Shown: piece after piece, positions 1 through 11,998 of the stretch
How positions within the stretch are numbered: the first letter of the stretch is position 1
How the letters are laid out: each line of letters begins with the position of its first letter
Origin: Trichosphaerium sp. ATCC 40318
Lineage: Eukaryota; Discosea; Flabellinia; Trichosidae
Direction: 5' to 3'
Length of the DNA stretch: 64,000 nucleotides
Assembly: GCA_038496445.1 (NCBI GenBank)
Contig: JALMLS010000612.1
Location: forward strand, 744,001 to 808,000
Made by a program: the position numbers and the translations under genes
Notes under the pieces: model-generated
Seen by the model: only the letters and a program-made list of their open reading frames with translations
Told to the model about the DNA's origin: nothing
The model's database searches: none

Positions 1-3000
1 TGGCGTAGGTATGTGTTAACAACCGAAAAAAAAAGTGGCGGGCTTTTATCGTTACTTTTTGGATTTGTTTGAAAAAACCGCAACGAATACTTTTTTCTTC
101 TGCAAAAAAATAACTTTCCTTCAGTTACATCAAATGGAATCAAGACGTATTCCCTTCAGGTGACCCACGGTCCCAGACTCTAGCAATACTAGAGCGTTGT
201 ACTGCGGAATTCCAAGATGAAGAGAAATATAAAAACGATAGAAGGTATCTTAAAACATGGTTTCAATACGTAAGTATACGCGATAAGGTTTATTATTACG
301 TTGTAACTAATAACTTTTGATTTTTTGTAGATTGACTTGAGCACTGAACAAAACCAGATTTTCAAGTTTATGGAGAACAAGCAGATCGCCACAAAGCGTG
401 CTATGTTTTATATTGGTATGTCACTACCGTTGAAGAACGTTAGAGGGCTTTTTGCTTATTCTTTATTCCAGGTTGGGGTAGAATGCTCGAATCCGTAGGA
501 TGTTATAAAAGAGCTGGAAAAGTACTTCAACAAGGCCTTGATCGTGGTGCTGAGCCAACAAAGAGTCTGGAAGAGTACTTTCTTGCATTTCATCAACGGA
601 CAGTTGACAGACCGCAAATGCCTGTACAGTCAAGTACACGAACGCCACTCGGTGCCTTAAGGTATTTTTGAACCTTGTCATTTCTTATGGTTGTAACTGA
701 TCGTTTGTTGTAGTTCTTCAAGGTCCCGAAGTGGTCTTGGTGTACGTGGAGGAACGTCACGTTCTGGACTTGGCAGATCGACTACAAAGCGAAAAGCAAA
801 CTCTAACGGATTTACCGTATACACAGACGATTCCGAAGATAAAGGATCGAGCCATCCATCAAAGAAACAAAGAAGAGATCTATCAAAAGGCCGTGAAGCG
901 TTCAAGCCTGTTTGGGGTACGTGCACGTTCATTTCGTACTTTTTTCTGATCAAACAAGAAAATCGTTTGTTTTCTTCTTTGAAATCATGTCTTTTTTATT
1001 CTTTGCGTCTTTTGCGTCTTTATTAGTGTTAAGTGTATTGTAGACTCCCTAGGAACGGAAAAAGATAGACTTAAGGAAAATACAGTTAACCCAAAACGAT
1101 GGTACGTAGTACTTCTTCAGTGCCCATGTGCTTTAAGTTGCTTCTTTTAACACCTTTTGATTTTAGGACTGAGACTCCACTTTCGATGAATGAACGTAAA
1201 ACAAAAACTGCTCCTACGCCTAAATTTTCTGTCTTTGTTGACCCTAAGACAAAACCGAAAAAAACAAAGAAGAGCTCAAAGAATTCTGGTAAACGTTCTT
1301 TTGATCAAATCAAGAGGGATTTATTAGAAAAGTACCTAACAATGGCAGAAATTAAAAAGCAAGGTAAGCAGCCAAACATCCAAAAAAAAAGTGCCAAAAG
1401 AGAAAGGCCTTTCAAAGATGAGTAGTCTTATTGATTGATGTCTTTTAGGTTATCGAATAAATCATACGAAAAGGACTGTAGAAAAAGCTTGCTATAATAT
1501 TGAACACAATGGCGAGACATACCAATTTGAGGAACTGTAGTACGTTATCTTGACACCACTTTGTTTTCAGGACAAAGTCCAAATAAATTCCTTCTTTATT
1601 CTCATTTCTATTTAGTGCTATGCATAAGGGTTATCCTCGTAGATTTCCACTTGATGACGAAGATGATGAACTACCATCGGATCAATCTGATATGGAGATC
1701 GACTCTGATGATGGTATGGACGATATGGATGGTGATGAAGAAGATGATGAGAACATTGCACCATCTCAATTCTCTAACATTCTAAAAAATGACATTGACG
1801 AGAATGCTCCGCCATCACGATTCTCACTTGTTGCTAATGATGAGAATGGAGACATTGATGAGAATACCCCTCCTTCACAATTCTCTACAAGAACTGAGAA
1901 ACCTTCTCTTTTCTCTTCCACACAATCAACAAACCTTCTCTCACCTCACCGAGAAAACGCACCTTTGTTTGGCAGTAACGCACTCAGTGCTTCTTTGCGT
2001 TCAAAGTTTGGTAACAACCTCTTACAACCTGCGTTGCAGCCGCTCTCAATACTTGTACGTCTATTATTCTATGTTATATTTAGTCCTAACTGAGTTTACT
2101 TGAAGGGTTCTGGTAATGGTAAGAAGCTTCAACCTTTGTCTGATGAGGAAGAAGTTTTTAACCCAGAAGACACAACAAATCAAAACATAACTATACACAC
2201 TAAAGAGGCTCTTGAGGATGTACTTGATATGTTTAATGCTGCAGATGAGACCAGAGATATTTCTCGCGAGCTTAACGTGCCATCTCATTCATTACGTAAC
2301 CCACTACAATTCAATGTGTTCGAGGTACACTTTTTTTCTTTCTTCGTTTTTAAGGTGTATGAAGTAGACTCACGTCAGTTTTAGGATACATCTGACCTCT
2401 CTACAGTACCTTCAGCTGGTAAACCAGCTCCTTTTACTGTCCACGAAGATGAGCCACAGGTACCATAGTTTTGCCTGTGGTTTAAGGTTGCTTAAAGACT
2501 ATTTAGGACAAAGAAAACTGTGATCCTCTTGCTTTGCAACAACTAAACCTTGCACCAAAGAGAAACAACAGCAATAAGGTCCTTCAACCGCTATCAGATG
2601 GATCTTTCCCTATTGAACCAAATAACGCACCAGATAAACTTGTACTCTCTGCTGGTAGCGATACAACATCACCAAACAAGACACCTGTAGCTTCTTTTGT
2701 CGTTCACCAAGATGAACCTTCTAAAAAGCCAGCTCCATTCGCTGTCTTCGAAGACTCGCCTCCTAAGAAGTCTGCCCCTTTCATAGTCTTTAATGATGCT
2801 CCTACAAAACCTAATGGATCATTCACGGTATTCGAAGATTCTAAACCGGCAACAAAGAAGGCACCTTTCACTGTATTTCAAGATGAGCCTGCTTCAAACA
2901 AAGGACTTTCTTTCAAAGTATTTGAAGACAATGCTCCTCAAAAAAGTCTCTTGAAACCACAACAAGGAGGTAAAGCACCTTTCACTGTATTTAGAGATGA

Positions 3001-6000
3001 TGATGTATCTCTTGCTCCTAAATCTATCGCACCATTCACTGTATACAACGATACGTACGTACAAAATTTTTTATTGTTGACAAGTTCTTCTTTCTTGTTA
3101 TTGAATTTTTTTTTTGTTTAGTGAAGACCTCTCGCGCCCTGTAACACGTGAAAACACAATAGTAGCTACGCCTACTAGAACTGGTTTATCGTCTGGCTCA
3201 GAGCCTTCACCCTTTGTAAATCCTACACCTACAAACAGGAGACCACCTTTGCCAATGCTTACTGTCAAACAACCTGTTTTCACAGATACTACAAATGTAC
3301 GTTATCATTTAACAATACCACCAGCCACTTACAATTCTTTTTCAGTCTGAGACTCTCAGTCCTGCACGTAACAACAACATTCCTCTCACACCACAAGCTC
3401 CAGAAACTCCAGAACCAAAGCAGCTTGAGTCAGCAGACAGTAAGTACCATACTTGAAATGATAAAGAATTTAACAAAAAAAATAGTTTCTACGCCGTCAA
3501 AGTTAATGGAAAGCTCTGAATATGATGGAACAAGTACACCTGTTTTACCTAAACTACCACCTACACAGAAACCAAAAGCTAGCTTCTTCACGTACGTTTG
3601 CTTTCTTCTTTTTTTTGGAAACGTTCTTCTTTTTTTCTGACTTTGTTTTCTTTACAGTCGCGCTATGTCCGTGAATACTAGAGAGTTTTTTGGTTTTGGT
3701 ACTCCTGTGGCACCACCAAAATCTTCTAAACAACAAGAACAAGAAGGAAAGGATCTTCAAGATGAAGAAGATGATGTAGCTTCAAAGGACCTAATGGATT
3801 TTGGAAACCTACATTCATTACCTCTTGATGCTCAATCCTCTGACGGCAAATCTGCACTCACCCCAGAAAAACCACAAAAACCGAAAGAGCCAGAAGCGCC
3901 TGAGCAGAAAGAAAAGCCAGTCGAACAAGCCCAACAAGTAGAACAAGCCGAACCAGCTGAACAAGTAGAACAAGTCGTACAAGTCGAAGTCGAACAAGTT
4001 GAACAAGTAGAAACAAAGACACCAGAACCTGTTGTAGAAGAAGATGAAGAGGTCGCTTTCAGCCCTGATGTAGAAGAGGATGTCTTGAAACAAGCTCAAT
4101 CTGATCTTCTACATATGACTGCCTCTAGAGACTCTGCTATGGATGATTTGAATGAACTTGCATCGAGTGATAAGTTATCTGATCCAGTAAAGAAAGAAGA
4201 AGAGGCTGAGTTGCCAAAAGATGAAGCAGCAGAAAGTATGGCTGATTTTATCGCTGAGCTTGAAGACTCGACACCTGAAAACTCTGCTGAAGTAAAGGAA
4301 GGAGCTATTAATCCATTAGACTTGCTAAGCGAGATTGGTGACTTGGAAGGATGTGATCTCGAAGAGCCTATTGAACTTTTCAATGGCGATGAAGACGCCG
4401 AAATGTTTGACATTGTCGCCGACGAAAAATCTCAACTTGACGCTGATGATGACGACGGCGATGATGATGAAGACGACAAGGGTGATGACAATGTTGTCGC
4501 TGGTTCTAGACCTTCTTTAGACTTTTTAATGGATATTGGTGACATGGAAGGAGTCAGGATGATGAACGAAGCTGCTTCAAGTTCACCAGAACGTTCTTCA
4601 TCTGTTGAACTTCTGAATGACCTTGGTGATTTCACGGCTGCTTTTGAAGCTTCCAGTTCTGTTCCTGAACCAGTCGAGGCTGTATCTGATCCTATGGATG
4701 TTGATGAACCTATTGTGGTACAAGAAGCACCTCTAGAGTTAAGAGAAGGCATCGAAACACCTTTTGGTACTCTTGGAAAATTAGTTGGTGAAGGATTATG
4801 GATTTTGTCTCCTGGTGTTTTATTAAAGGTAAAAATCAGTTGTACTCTTATTCTCAGTTATCTAACTTTTCCTACCTTATAGCTTGCAACTTCTTCTAGA
4901 GGAGAAAAAATGTACAAAATGATTAGTGAGCGTATTGAACCAACAAACGTGAGTTTTTGAGAATTTTCTTCTTATTATTTTTTTTTCTCTTCTTTAATGG
5001 TTTTGTTCTTGCTCGATATTAACTTCTTTGTAATAGCTATCAAACATTGCAAAGTATAATAATGCTTGCTCTTTCACAAACCAAACTTGGGCAAAGATTG
5101 ACGTTGACTCTGATGTCCCAGTTACCCTTAACGTACGAGTTCTGAAAAAAACCAGAAAACTTAAGTTGGGGTTTCTTTTTCTAAGTTTTTTGATAGGTTC
5201 TTCGGGATGTTAGAGGTAAATACCCACCTGAGGTGTTGACTATATTCCTTGCCATTGAAATGCTCAGAGTAATTGAAAGTTTCCATTCATCTGGATTTGT
5301 CCATGGTGCTATCACACCACGTAGCTTCCTTATGAAATACAAGACAGAGTATGTTGTTATACTATTTTAATTGACCTTGAATATGTTCCTGATTTGTTTA
5401 TTTTAGTGCTAAAGTTGGTACATGGGCAGTTGATAATGATGCTTGGCGTGTATGGGTGAGTATTTAAAAACTCTTTTTTTTTTCTTCTTTTTTTGTTTTA
5501 ACTCTTTTTTTAGGGCGTTATTTTGTCTAGTTTGGAACACGTGATTGATAAAAATAATGCTGAGCATTCTTCCATAAAATTACCTTCTAATGAACAATTT
5601 CCTCAGCTTGGTGACTGTAGAGGATTTCAGGTAAGCCAAGAACACTTTCAGACTTTTTTTTTCTCATTCTACAATTGCTGACATTTTCTGTTTCAAGCTC
5701 GATTTGTGGAGTATTTGCAGTGTTATTCACCACTTTTTGTATAAAAAACCAATGCAAGTTGCTAAAAAAGAAGACCGATGGCATGTTGCCCTTGAGAAGA
5801 AAACGTACGAACAATGATTTTCCTATTTTTTTCCTAAAGCGTTTTGGATTTTTTTTTTGTTTGGCTTGTTGATTGATTTCTCACATGTCTTCTTCAGGTT
5901 TTATCATTTGGTTCTATGGAACCCTCTATTTGATACTTTATTGAATGCATCAGGTGAAGATATGAGTGTATACAAGACTGGTAGAGCTATTTTGGAAGAT

Positions 6001-6090
6001 TACTTGGAGACTAATGCATCAAGCCGAAAAGGTCTTCAAAGAAGTCTAAAACAGTATTGTAAAGCAGCCCAAGACTTGGCGAAAATGTAA
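1..6090 (+). CDS. BubR1/Mad3-like spindle checkpoint protein, pseudokinase (5' end missing)
   Basis: This is a spindle assembly checkpoint protein of the Bub1/BubR1/Mad3 family, which restrains APC/C-Cdc20 at kinetochores. The first clear exon starts at about 125 and encodes the family's N-terminal TPR region (YIKWNQDVFPSGD, ERCTAEF, KYKNDRRYLKTW). A KEN box followed by a proline (LKENTVNPKRW) lies near 1070-1092. A long disordered middle carries about eleven Phe-x-Val-(Phe/Tyr/His)-x-Asp motifs (811-3052), DEN-PPSQFS repeats, a glutamate/glutamine/valine-rich stretch and three copies of a (I/L)GD-type acidic motif. The C-terminus (about 4740-6090) aligns with the Bub1 kinase domain. However, the catalytic loop reads HGAITPRSF in place of HxDIKPxNF, and no DFG or glycine-rich loop is visible, so it should be a pseudokinase as in vertebrate BubR1. 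There are at least fifteen short introns. The start codon is presumably left of the window. It is tail to tail with SF3A1. Confidence 0.9.
811..3052 (+). repeat. Array of about eleven ABBA-type (FxVFxD) motifs inside the BubR1-like gene
   Basis: The encoded motifs, in order, are FTVYTD (811), FSVFVD (1225), FTVHED (2433), FVVHQD (2696), FAVFED (about 2738), FIVFND (about 2780), FTVFED (about 2822), FTVFQD (about 2867), FKVFED (about 2912), FTVFRD (about 2981) and FTVYND (about 3035). From FAVFED to FKVFED the spacing is a steady 14-15 residues with Pro/Lys/Ala-rich linkers. The pattern matches the ABBA consensus (F-x-[ILV]-[FHY]-x-[DE]) that binds the Cdc20 WD40 domain in BubR1, Bub1, cyclin A and Acm1. 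Function here is inferred from that match. Confidence 0.85.
1746..1890 (+). repeat. Three DEN-(x)PPSQFS repeats in the BubR1-like protein
   Basis: Three near copies encode DENIAPSQFS, DENAPPSRFS and DENTPPSQFS at about 1746, 1797 and 1857, separated by 7-10 residues. I know of no established function for this motif. The DEN core resembles the KEN degron with an acidic first residue. Elsewhere in the same disordered region the phrase LQPLSD recurs (about 2035, 2132 and 2583). Confidence 0.7.
3903..4014 (+). repeat. EQV/EQA-rich low-complexity tract in the BubR1-like protein
   Basis: Codons for Glu-Gln-Val or Glu-Gln-Ala recur about ten times over 110 bases. They are built from repeated gaacaagta/gaacaagtc words, which indicates recent tandem expansion at the DNA level. 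The tract is probably helical or disordered. No binding function can be read from it. Confidence 0.7.
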
Positions 6091-6526
6091 ATTTTAAAAA
6101 GAAATATATAACACCTGAGATGATATAGCTTCATAAGAGGGTTACTTGTACAAGAGGGAATAAATAAATTGATAACATTACAAAAAAAAAAAGGGTCAGC
6201 AGCTTTATGTACAAAGTGCCAAACCATAATTCTGTGCGAGGCCTCGCATATTTAAACCAACGAAATGTATGTAAATATCTTGATGGCATCATTCTATCTT
6301 CTGAGTGTGAACAATATAAAAAATCTTTTAAGTGAAACATATCACTTTAAAAAGGCATAATGTGCAAAACAAATATTTCTCACTGAAGACCAACCAGACA
6401 GTTATTTTTTTCGTTCCAAAAGAAATAGTTTTTAAGAGTCAACAGGCGTTTATTTAAATTCTTGTTTCAGAAAACAGGTTTGTTGACAAAGGTTGTTTGT
6501 TTGCCTTGTATTTTTTTAATTTTTTT

Positions 6527-9513
6527 TTACTTTTTCCTTCCTCCTCTTTCTTTAACACCCAGATCAATAACCATACCATCTGTAGCATTATAAAAGGCTA
6601 AATTATTTGTATCCTTAAAGAATCCTAATCTTTCAACCTTAAGCTTCTGTTTGCTTACAGGCATATTATTTAATTTACTGGATATCATATTTTTCAATTC
6701 TCGAACAGAAGTTTCTAAAAAAACATTAATAAAAAAAACCAAACAACATTCCAATTCACAACGAATGAATGCATCAACAACAAAACAAAATGGAAAAAAA
6801 AAAAGAGTATTAAAAGGCTCATTCAACAAACGAAAAAAGATTATTTCTTCAGAAATTGATTCAAGATGATTTTAACTTAATTTTCTTGTTTTTGGCAATC
6901 GATTGCTACGTACGTATTGGTACTTTGATATCAATACCCTGACCATTTAGTAGCCATTCTGGATGATCTCCTGATTTAGGACAACGTATCGTCACCGTAA
7001 TATCACCCTTTCAAAACAAGTTAGAACCCAAAAAATAAAGTGAAGTCAACATCAAACAAAAAAAAACATACAGGATGTTCCTTGACCCAGTCCTCTGCTG
7101 AGGATAACTTATGTCCTGAGTCAATACGTTGCTTCTTTTGTGGCGGCTGTCCTTCAGCTGGTGGTTTTTCGTGCATCATTTGTTCTAATAAGAACGTTAA
7201 CTAACAACCATACAAGTACTTTAAAACAGAAAAATTAAACTTACGATGTGGCATCATCATTCCTGGAGGTGGTCCCTGCATTGGTGGTCCCTGAGGTGGG
7301 TAGAAACCCATTGGTCCTGGTGGATGCATACCCATACCTGGTGGAGGCATCATACCCATACCAGGAGGTGGTCCAAAATTACCAGGAGCTAAATACCAGT
7401 AAGTCAACGCTAAAAGCTCAAAAACACAAAAGCCATACGTGGTCCTCTGTAACCCATAGGTGGTCCTTGAGGTGGTGGATAACCCATAGGAGGTGGTCCT
7501 CTCATCTGAGGTGGTGGCGGTTGCATACGCATTTGATGCTGTGGTGGGACTTGCATAGGTGGAGGTGCTCGCATTTGAGGAGGAGGTGGTTGTTGATCCT
7601 CAGCTCTTGTTGTCTGAAAAGGAATAAATATTTCAAACTTACAATGCTTCAGAGGCGTACGTATGCGAGTTGTGTAGTTTCTGCTATGGAACTAGTATGT
7701 CCATCCCATATAACCTTCTTAGATCCATCTTCGTCTCTCTTCATTTTCTATTGGAGGTTGGTTAAACTCATGAACAAGTTGGTGATATAAATCAATGTAT
7801 TTACCTCAGTAGTATCACCAAAGATATCCTCACGTTGTGAGGCAAAGTCCTTTAATACTCTAGCCATCTCTTCGCCAGATGCCAGATTATCTGTATAAGC
7901 ACCTGTGGCTACTTTCTTCTTCGCCTCAGGGTTTGAAAGAACAATTTTCATGTGTTCAGATAACCTCTCGTCCTGGATCACCCTACCTATTTAACAACCA
8001 GTTAATATAACATCTCTCAATCTCTTTTTTTTTTTCACGAACCACATACCTTTGAATTGATATTGTACAGTCTCACTCTGTTCAGGACCGTGTCTTTGAC
8101 GTGGATCGAAATTTTTACGAATAGGCAAAGCCTTTGTAAGATCTGTTACAGCTTCAACTTCCATGTCTATTAAAAAAGGTTGTTAAGACATGTGGTCAGT
8201 TAAGTGTCCTCGTACCACTAGTGTCCATGTCAACATCCATATCATCTGATGCTTTTTCTGGTTCTGGAGCAGGTGCTGCCTTTGGAGCAGGAACATTTGT
8301 AGGTTCTGTATCATCAAAACTAATCGTCTCAACAATTTTGAAGTCTTGCCAATCAATTTGCGACATGAGCTGCCTAGAACACTTATAAGAACATGATATT
8401 AAATATTTACTATAAGGAGAATAATGTACATAGCAAAAACGAAATAAAAAAACTCTTTCAAAGTCACGTGAATCAAAGAAAAAAAAAAAGAAAAAAATTC
8501 CAATAAAAACCAAAAAAGACGTACTTTTCTCTTTCTTTAGCTTCATGTATCTCCAGTGCATTTCTTTGTTGATTACGCTCCCAATTAACACGCTTCATAA
8601 CACGATTAATAACAGCTGTTTTATCTGATACTGATTGAGCAAGAGTTTGCTCAATATTCCGAGGTGGCATCATGACACTTTTGTAACTTGATACTAACTT
8701 TGCAAAATAATTGTGTAATGGATGCCCAGCTTTAAGAAATTCAAACTGTGGGTTCTTATATTCCCTATCCATCAAACCAGTATGAAATGGTACGCCATTC
8801 TTTGCTACAAACTGAGCTGCGAGTTTTATAATATCAAGCTCTAAAGCAGTGACCGGTGGCGTCTTTACAGTCCATCTAAAGTCTTCTGGCTTCTCTACAG
8901 TAGTGTCAGGAACGTCAGTAAACTGTATGTACAATAAAACGACGCTTTCCCAGGCGTAACGCCGTTGGAAACACGTTTCTTTTTTAGCGGTTATCACCGT
9001 TTAAACAGGTTAGCGTACCAAGTATAACTCTTGGTCCAGATGGCTTGACTGGCTTCTTTCCGCGTTTCCTTGTGATTGGAATATCTTCGTCGTCGTAATC
9101 ACCCAGTAAGCGTTTTTTTAATCTGAGTTTGTCTCTGGCTGCTGTTTCTGCGGCTTTGTCTTCAGGATCAGCCAAACCTTTTGCAACGCGCACTTCTTTC
9201 ACTTTTTGTTTGTAATAAGCGTAAAATGGGTTGCCAACCTTCATAAACGCGAATCTAGGGTTATTGTGTTCATTCTTCAAGATTTTAGATTCGAAGCCCA
9301 CACCATTTTCCGCCACGAACTCAGCTGTTTTGTCGATGATTTCTAGCGAGTTATAGAACAAAAATGGCAAATATGAAAAAGACGTGTAAATTCCACAGGG
9401 TAGTGGAGTTAATGAAGCGCTAGGATACTTTTGGCATCAGGGGTAGGCTCAATGATGCCAGATGGTCTACCACCTGCCGCTGTCGTAAATGATGATCCTG
9501 GTACGACAGACAT
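6527..9513 (-). CDS. SF3A1: Splicing factor 3A subunit 1 (SF3A1/Prp21-like)
   Basis: This is a U2 snRNP subunit acting in branch-site recognition and prespliceosome assembly. The N-terminus starts MSVVPGSSF at 9513 and carries IIEPTPDAKKIIDKTAEF leading into SURP1. The SURP2 region follows (LAAQFVAKNG, QFEFLKAGHPLHNYF), then the Prp21-like segment, then a long Pro/Gly/Met-rich tract (about 7250-7610). The last part is the ubiquitin-like domain, with the hallmark ends WLLNGQ, MPVSKQKLKVE, DTNNLAFYNA and the terminal KERGGRKK. All the domains expected of animal and plant SF3A1 are present in order. The first intron uses a GTATCC donor and a CTAG acceptor and restores the conserved frame. It is head to head with the small membrane-protein gene at 9714 (200 bp). 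Confidence 0.95.
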
Positions 9514-9713
9514 GTGTTTACAAGTGCATTTAACAACCGAAAGAGCGAAGGCAAAAATATTTCGCGTTTGACTGCCAAATGCTTCTTTGACATTCTGAAA
9601 TCATTTTTCAATACGGAGTGTACTGCAAACGCCTTTGTATTTGATATTGGGCAGTAACGCTGAATTTAGGCCGAAGCGTTTTACAAAATTTTAAAGATTA
9701 ACTGGTACATGCT

Positions 9714-10077
9714 ATGAGTGGGCTTATTTCACAATTAAGAAGTAAAGGTGGGCGTATATACACCAATCTTGCTACTTTAACGCAACTTTAGGTGTTCTAC
9801 CGTTGTTTGCGTTTGGTATTGTGCTCGCAGTAGGCCCATGCGTACTTTTAATGAAAGATGGTACGTTTTGAATTCATTGCATCGAAATGACAGAATAAAG
9901 GTGTACAAGACTACATGGCACAGCAAGACAGACGCTTTGATGATGCTGTACGCTCAAATGGACAACATTTTTATCTTTGACATATCGTAAAGTATTAACA
10001 AACAATAGTTTACAGAAGCACAAGAAAGACATGATCAAAAACGACAAAACAGAGCCAACCATGAACATAGATTATAA
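9714..10077 (+). CDS. Small single-span membrane protein, unrecognised
   Basis: Three or four exons give a protein of about 73 residues: a short polar N-terminus (MSGLISQLRSKG), one hydrophobic span (GVLPLFAFGIVLAVGPCVLL), then a charged tail rich in Asp, Gln, Arg and His ending NHEHRL. The likely introns are about 9751-9794, 9861-9900 (with an AAG acceptor) and about 9950-10014. The size and layout resemble accessory subunits of inner-mitochondrial or ER complexes, but I recognise no family. Its stop lies only 39 bp from the stop of phosphoglycerate mutase on the other strand. Confidence 0.55.
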
Positions 10078-10116
10078 AATAATATTCCAAAAAAAAGTAT
10101 TTATTATTTTACTTTT

Positions 10117-11168
10117 TTAAGCTTTACCCTGGTTAGCTACGGCTTGTTCAGCTGCTTTTACAGTTGCTTCATCAGCAAGGTAGTAATGTTTTACTGGCTT
10201 CAAGTCTTTATCCAATTCGTAAACGAGAGGAATACCAGTTGGGATATTAAGGCCGACAATGTCCTACAAAGAATATTAGACCGAAGACTTTCCAAATAAT
10301 TGTTTGAGTCGCACCTTTTCGCTGACGTTGTCAAGGAATTTTACAAGAGCGCGTAGGGAGTTACCATGAGCAGCAATCAATACTTTTTTACCACTCTTAA
10401 CTAGAGGAGCAATTTCTTCCTCCCACAAAGGCATGAAACGTGCAACAGTATCCTATTTTAACACTTAGAGACTATGAGAGATTTTTGTAGATTTAAAAGC
10501 ACCTTCAAACATTCTGCTTTTGGGAGTTGCTCTGGTGTGAGGTCTGAGTATCTTGCGTCTTTTCCTGGGTAACGTTCGTCATCCTATAACGCACATTGTG
10601 AGTTGCAAAGCAATGATATTTATTGCTTTGGTTTTATCTTTACCTCAGTAAGAGAAGGTGGAGGAACATCGTATGAGCGTCTCCATGTCAAGACCTTTTA
10701 TTGTATGAGTAACTGTATTGATTGCTTTTACTTGGTGACACTTTGTGCACTGTTCCCAATAAAATGAAATGTAACTTTGTCGTACCTGAGCGTCTCCGTG
10801 TTTTTCAGCGGTCTCCTTTTTGTTCAAACCTTGTAGAGCACCGTAGTGTCGCTCGTTGAGTCTCCAACGGCGGTTTACAGGTAGCCAGCATTGATCGAGT
10901 TCTTCAAGAACTAGCCATAGGGTTTTGATCGCACGCTTGAGCACAGAAGTGTAGGCGACATCAAAGGAATAACCATTGTCTTTTAAGAGTTTGCCACCAA
11001 CTTTGGCTTCTTTTACGCCTTCATATACCGTAAGGATTATAATATTGCAAGTATAGCATTACCTTGCTCTGTAAGATCGACGTCAGTCCAACCTGTGAAC
11101 TGGTTAGATTTATTCCACTCAGATTCACCGTGTCTAACAACAACAAGTTTGTATACAGCTTCAGACAT
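10117..11168 (-). CDS. 2,3-bisphosphoglycerate-dependent phosphoglycerate mutase
   Basis: This enzyme interconverts 3- and 2-phosphoglycerate in glycolysis via a phosphohistidine. The N-terminus ([19 protein letters not shown]) carries the RHGE catalytic histidine motif, followed by [27 protein letters not shown] is the conserved substrate loop, RRSYDVPPP follows, and [10 protein letters not shown] supplies the second catalytic histidine. The ending, [10 protein letters not shown], lies at 10117. Length (about 250 residues) and motif order fit the dPGM family. There are about five short introns. The gene is divergent from the membrane protein at 11272, with 103 bp between start codons. Confidence 0.95.
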
Positions 11169-11271
11169 TTTAGTATGCGTACAATACTAATATTTGACCA
11201 TTTACGTTTTTCTTAGGCGGTTTTTTTTTCGTTTAGTATTTGGACAGTGTCAAACAAGACTACAGTTCAAC

Positions 11272-11807
11272 ATGTACGTTATTGACATAGGATTGTACAC
11301 CTTTGTTCTACTTGGGTGTTGCATAGCAGGAATGATGTTTTGGGACCCTATAACCGTCGCAAAGCCTTATAACAGAGTAGAGTATACGGGTACGCACTAT
11401 TACTTTGTAAATATTTAAACTGACACAGGCGCTGAGTGTTTGGAATCTGAGTACTCAGAGTTCGTTAATAGAGTTATTGTTGGATACCTCCTCACTACTC
11501 TAACTGTATTACACCTTTACGCAGCTATTCGAACTGATATGGACTTGAAACGCTTCGCTATGCGTGTACGTATATGATACTACGCTTAAAACCTTAAAGA
11601 ATCAACACGATTAATGATTTCAAGGTAACTGGACTTCTTGGTGTCATGCAGCTGTCAATAATGTATTATCACCAAAATCTTTTTAATACTACAGGTCTCA
11701 CAGCCAACGGTTGCACGTGGGGCTTCTTTGTGCTTAGTGGAGCTGTCTTTGGATTTCTGCCTGATGGAAAAGCGCATGTAAAGAGAACAATAAACAAGTT
11801 GAACTGA
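11272..11807 (+). CDS. Four-span membrane protein, unrecognised
   Basis: Three exons encode about 140 residues. They join across introns at about 11391-11428 and 11571-11625. Hydrophobic segments fall at roughly residues 4-25 (IDIGLYTFVLLGCC), in the FVNRVIVGYLLTTLTVL stretch, around VTGLLGVMQLSIMYY, and in GCTWGFFVLSGAVFGF. The tail is basic (KAHVKRTINKLN). This suggests a small four-helix protein of an internal membrane. No family was recognised. The start ATG is 103 bp from the divergent phosphoglycerate mutase start, and no in-frame upstream ATG competes. Confidence 0.6.
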
Positions 11808-11998
11808 GTTATATACGCAGCTAACTCTTAGAAATTTGTGACATTGTTATTACCCTGTTCGTACAGTTGTAACACTCCATCGATTGAATACGCACGTGAA
11901 ATCCCATTCTTATTTTACTCACGCGCACAAGTGCGACTTGTAAGGCAAAAATAACTAAACTTAATTGCAATTGTATTTTTTTTGTGTAGAGACAAAAG

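Noticed and set aside
3818-4752. Long minus-strand open frames opposite the BubR1-like acidic region
   Set aside because: They are shadows created by repetitive GAA/GAT-rich coding sequence on the plus strand, giving Ser- or Phe/Leu-rich nonsense.
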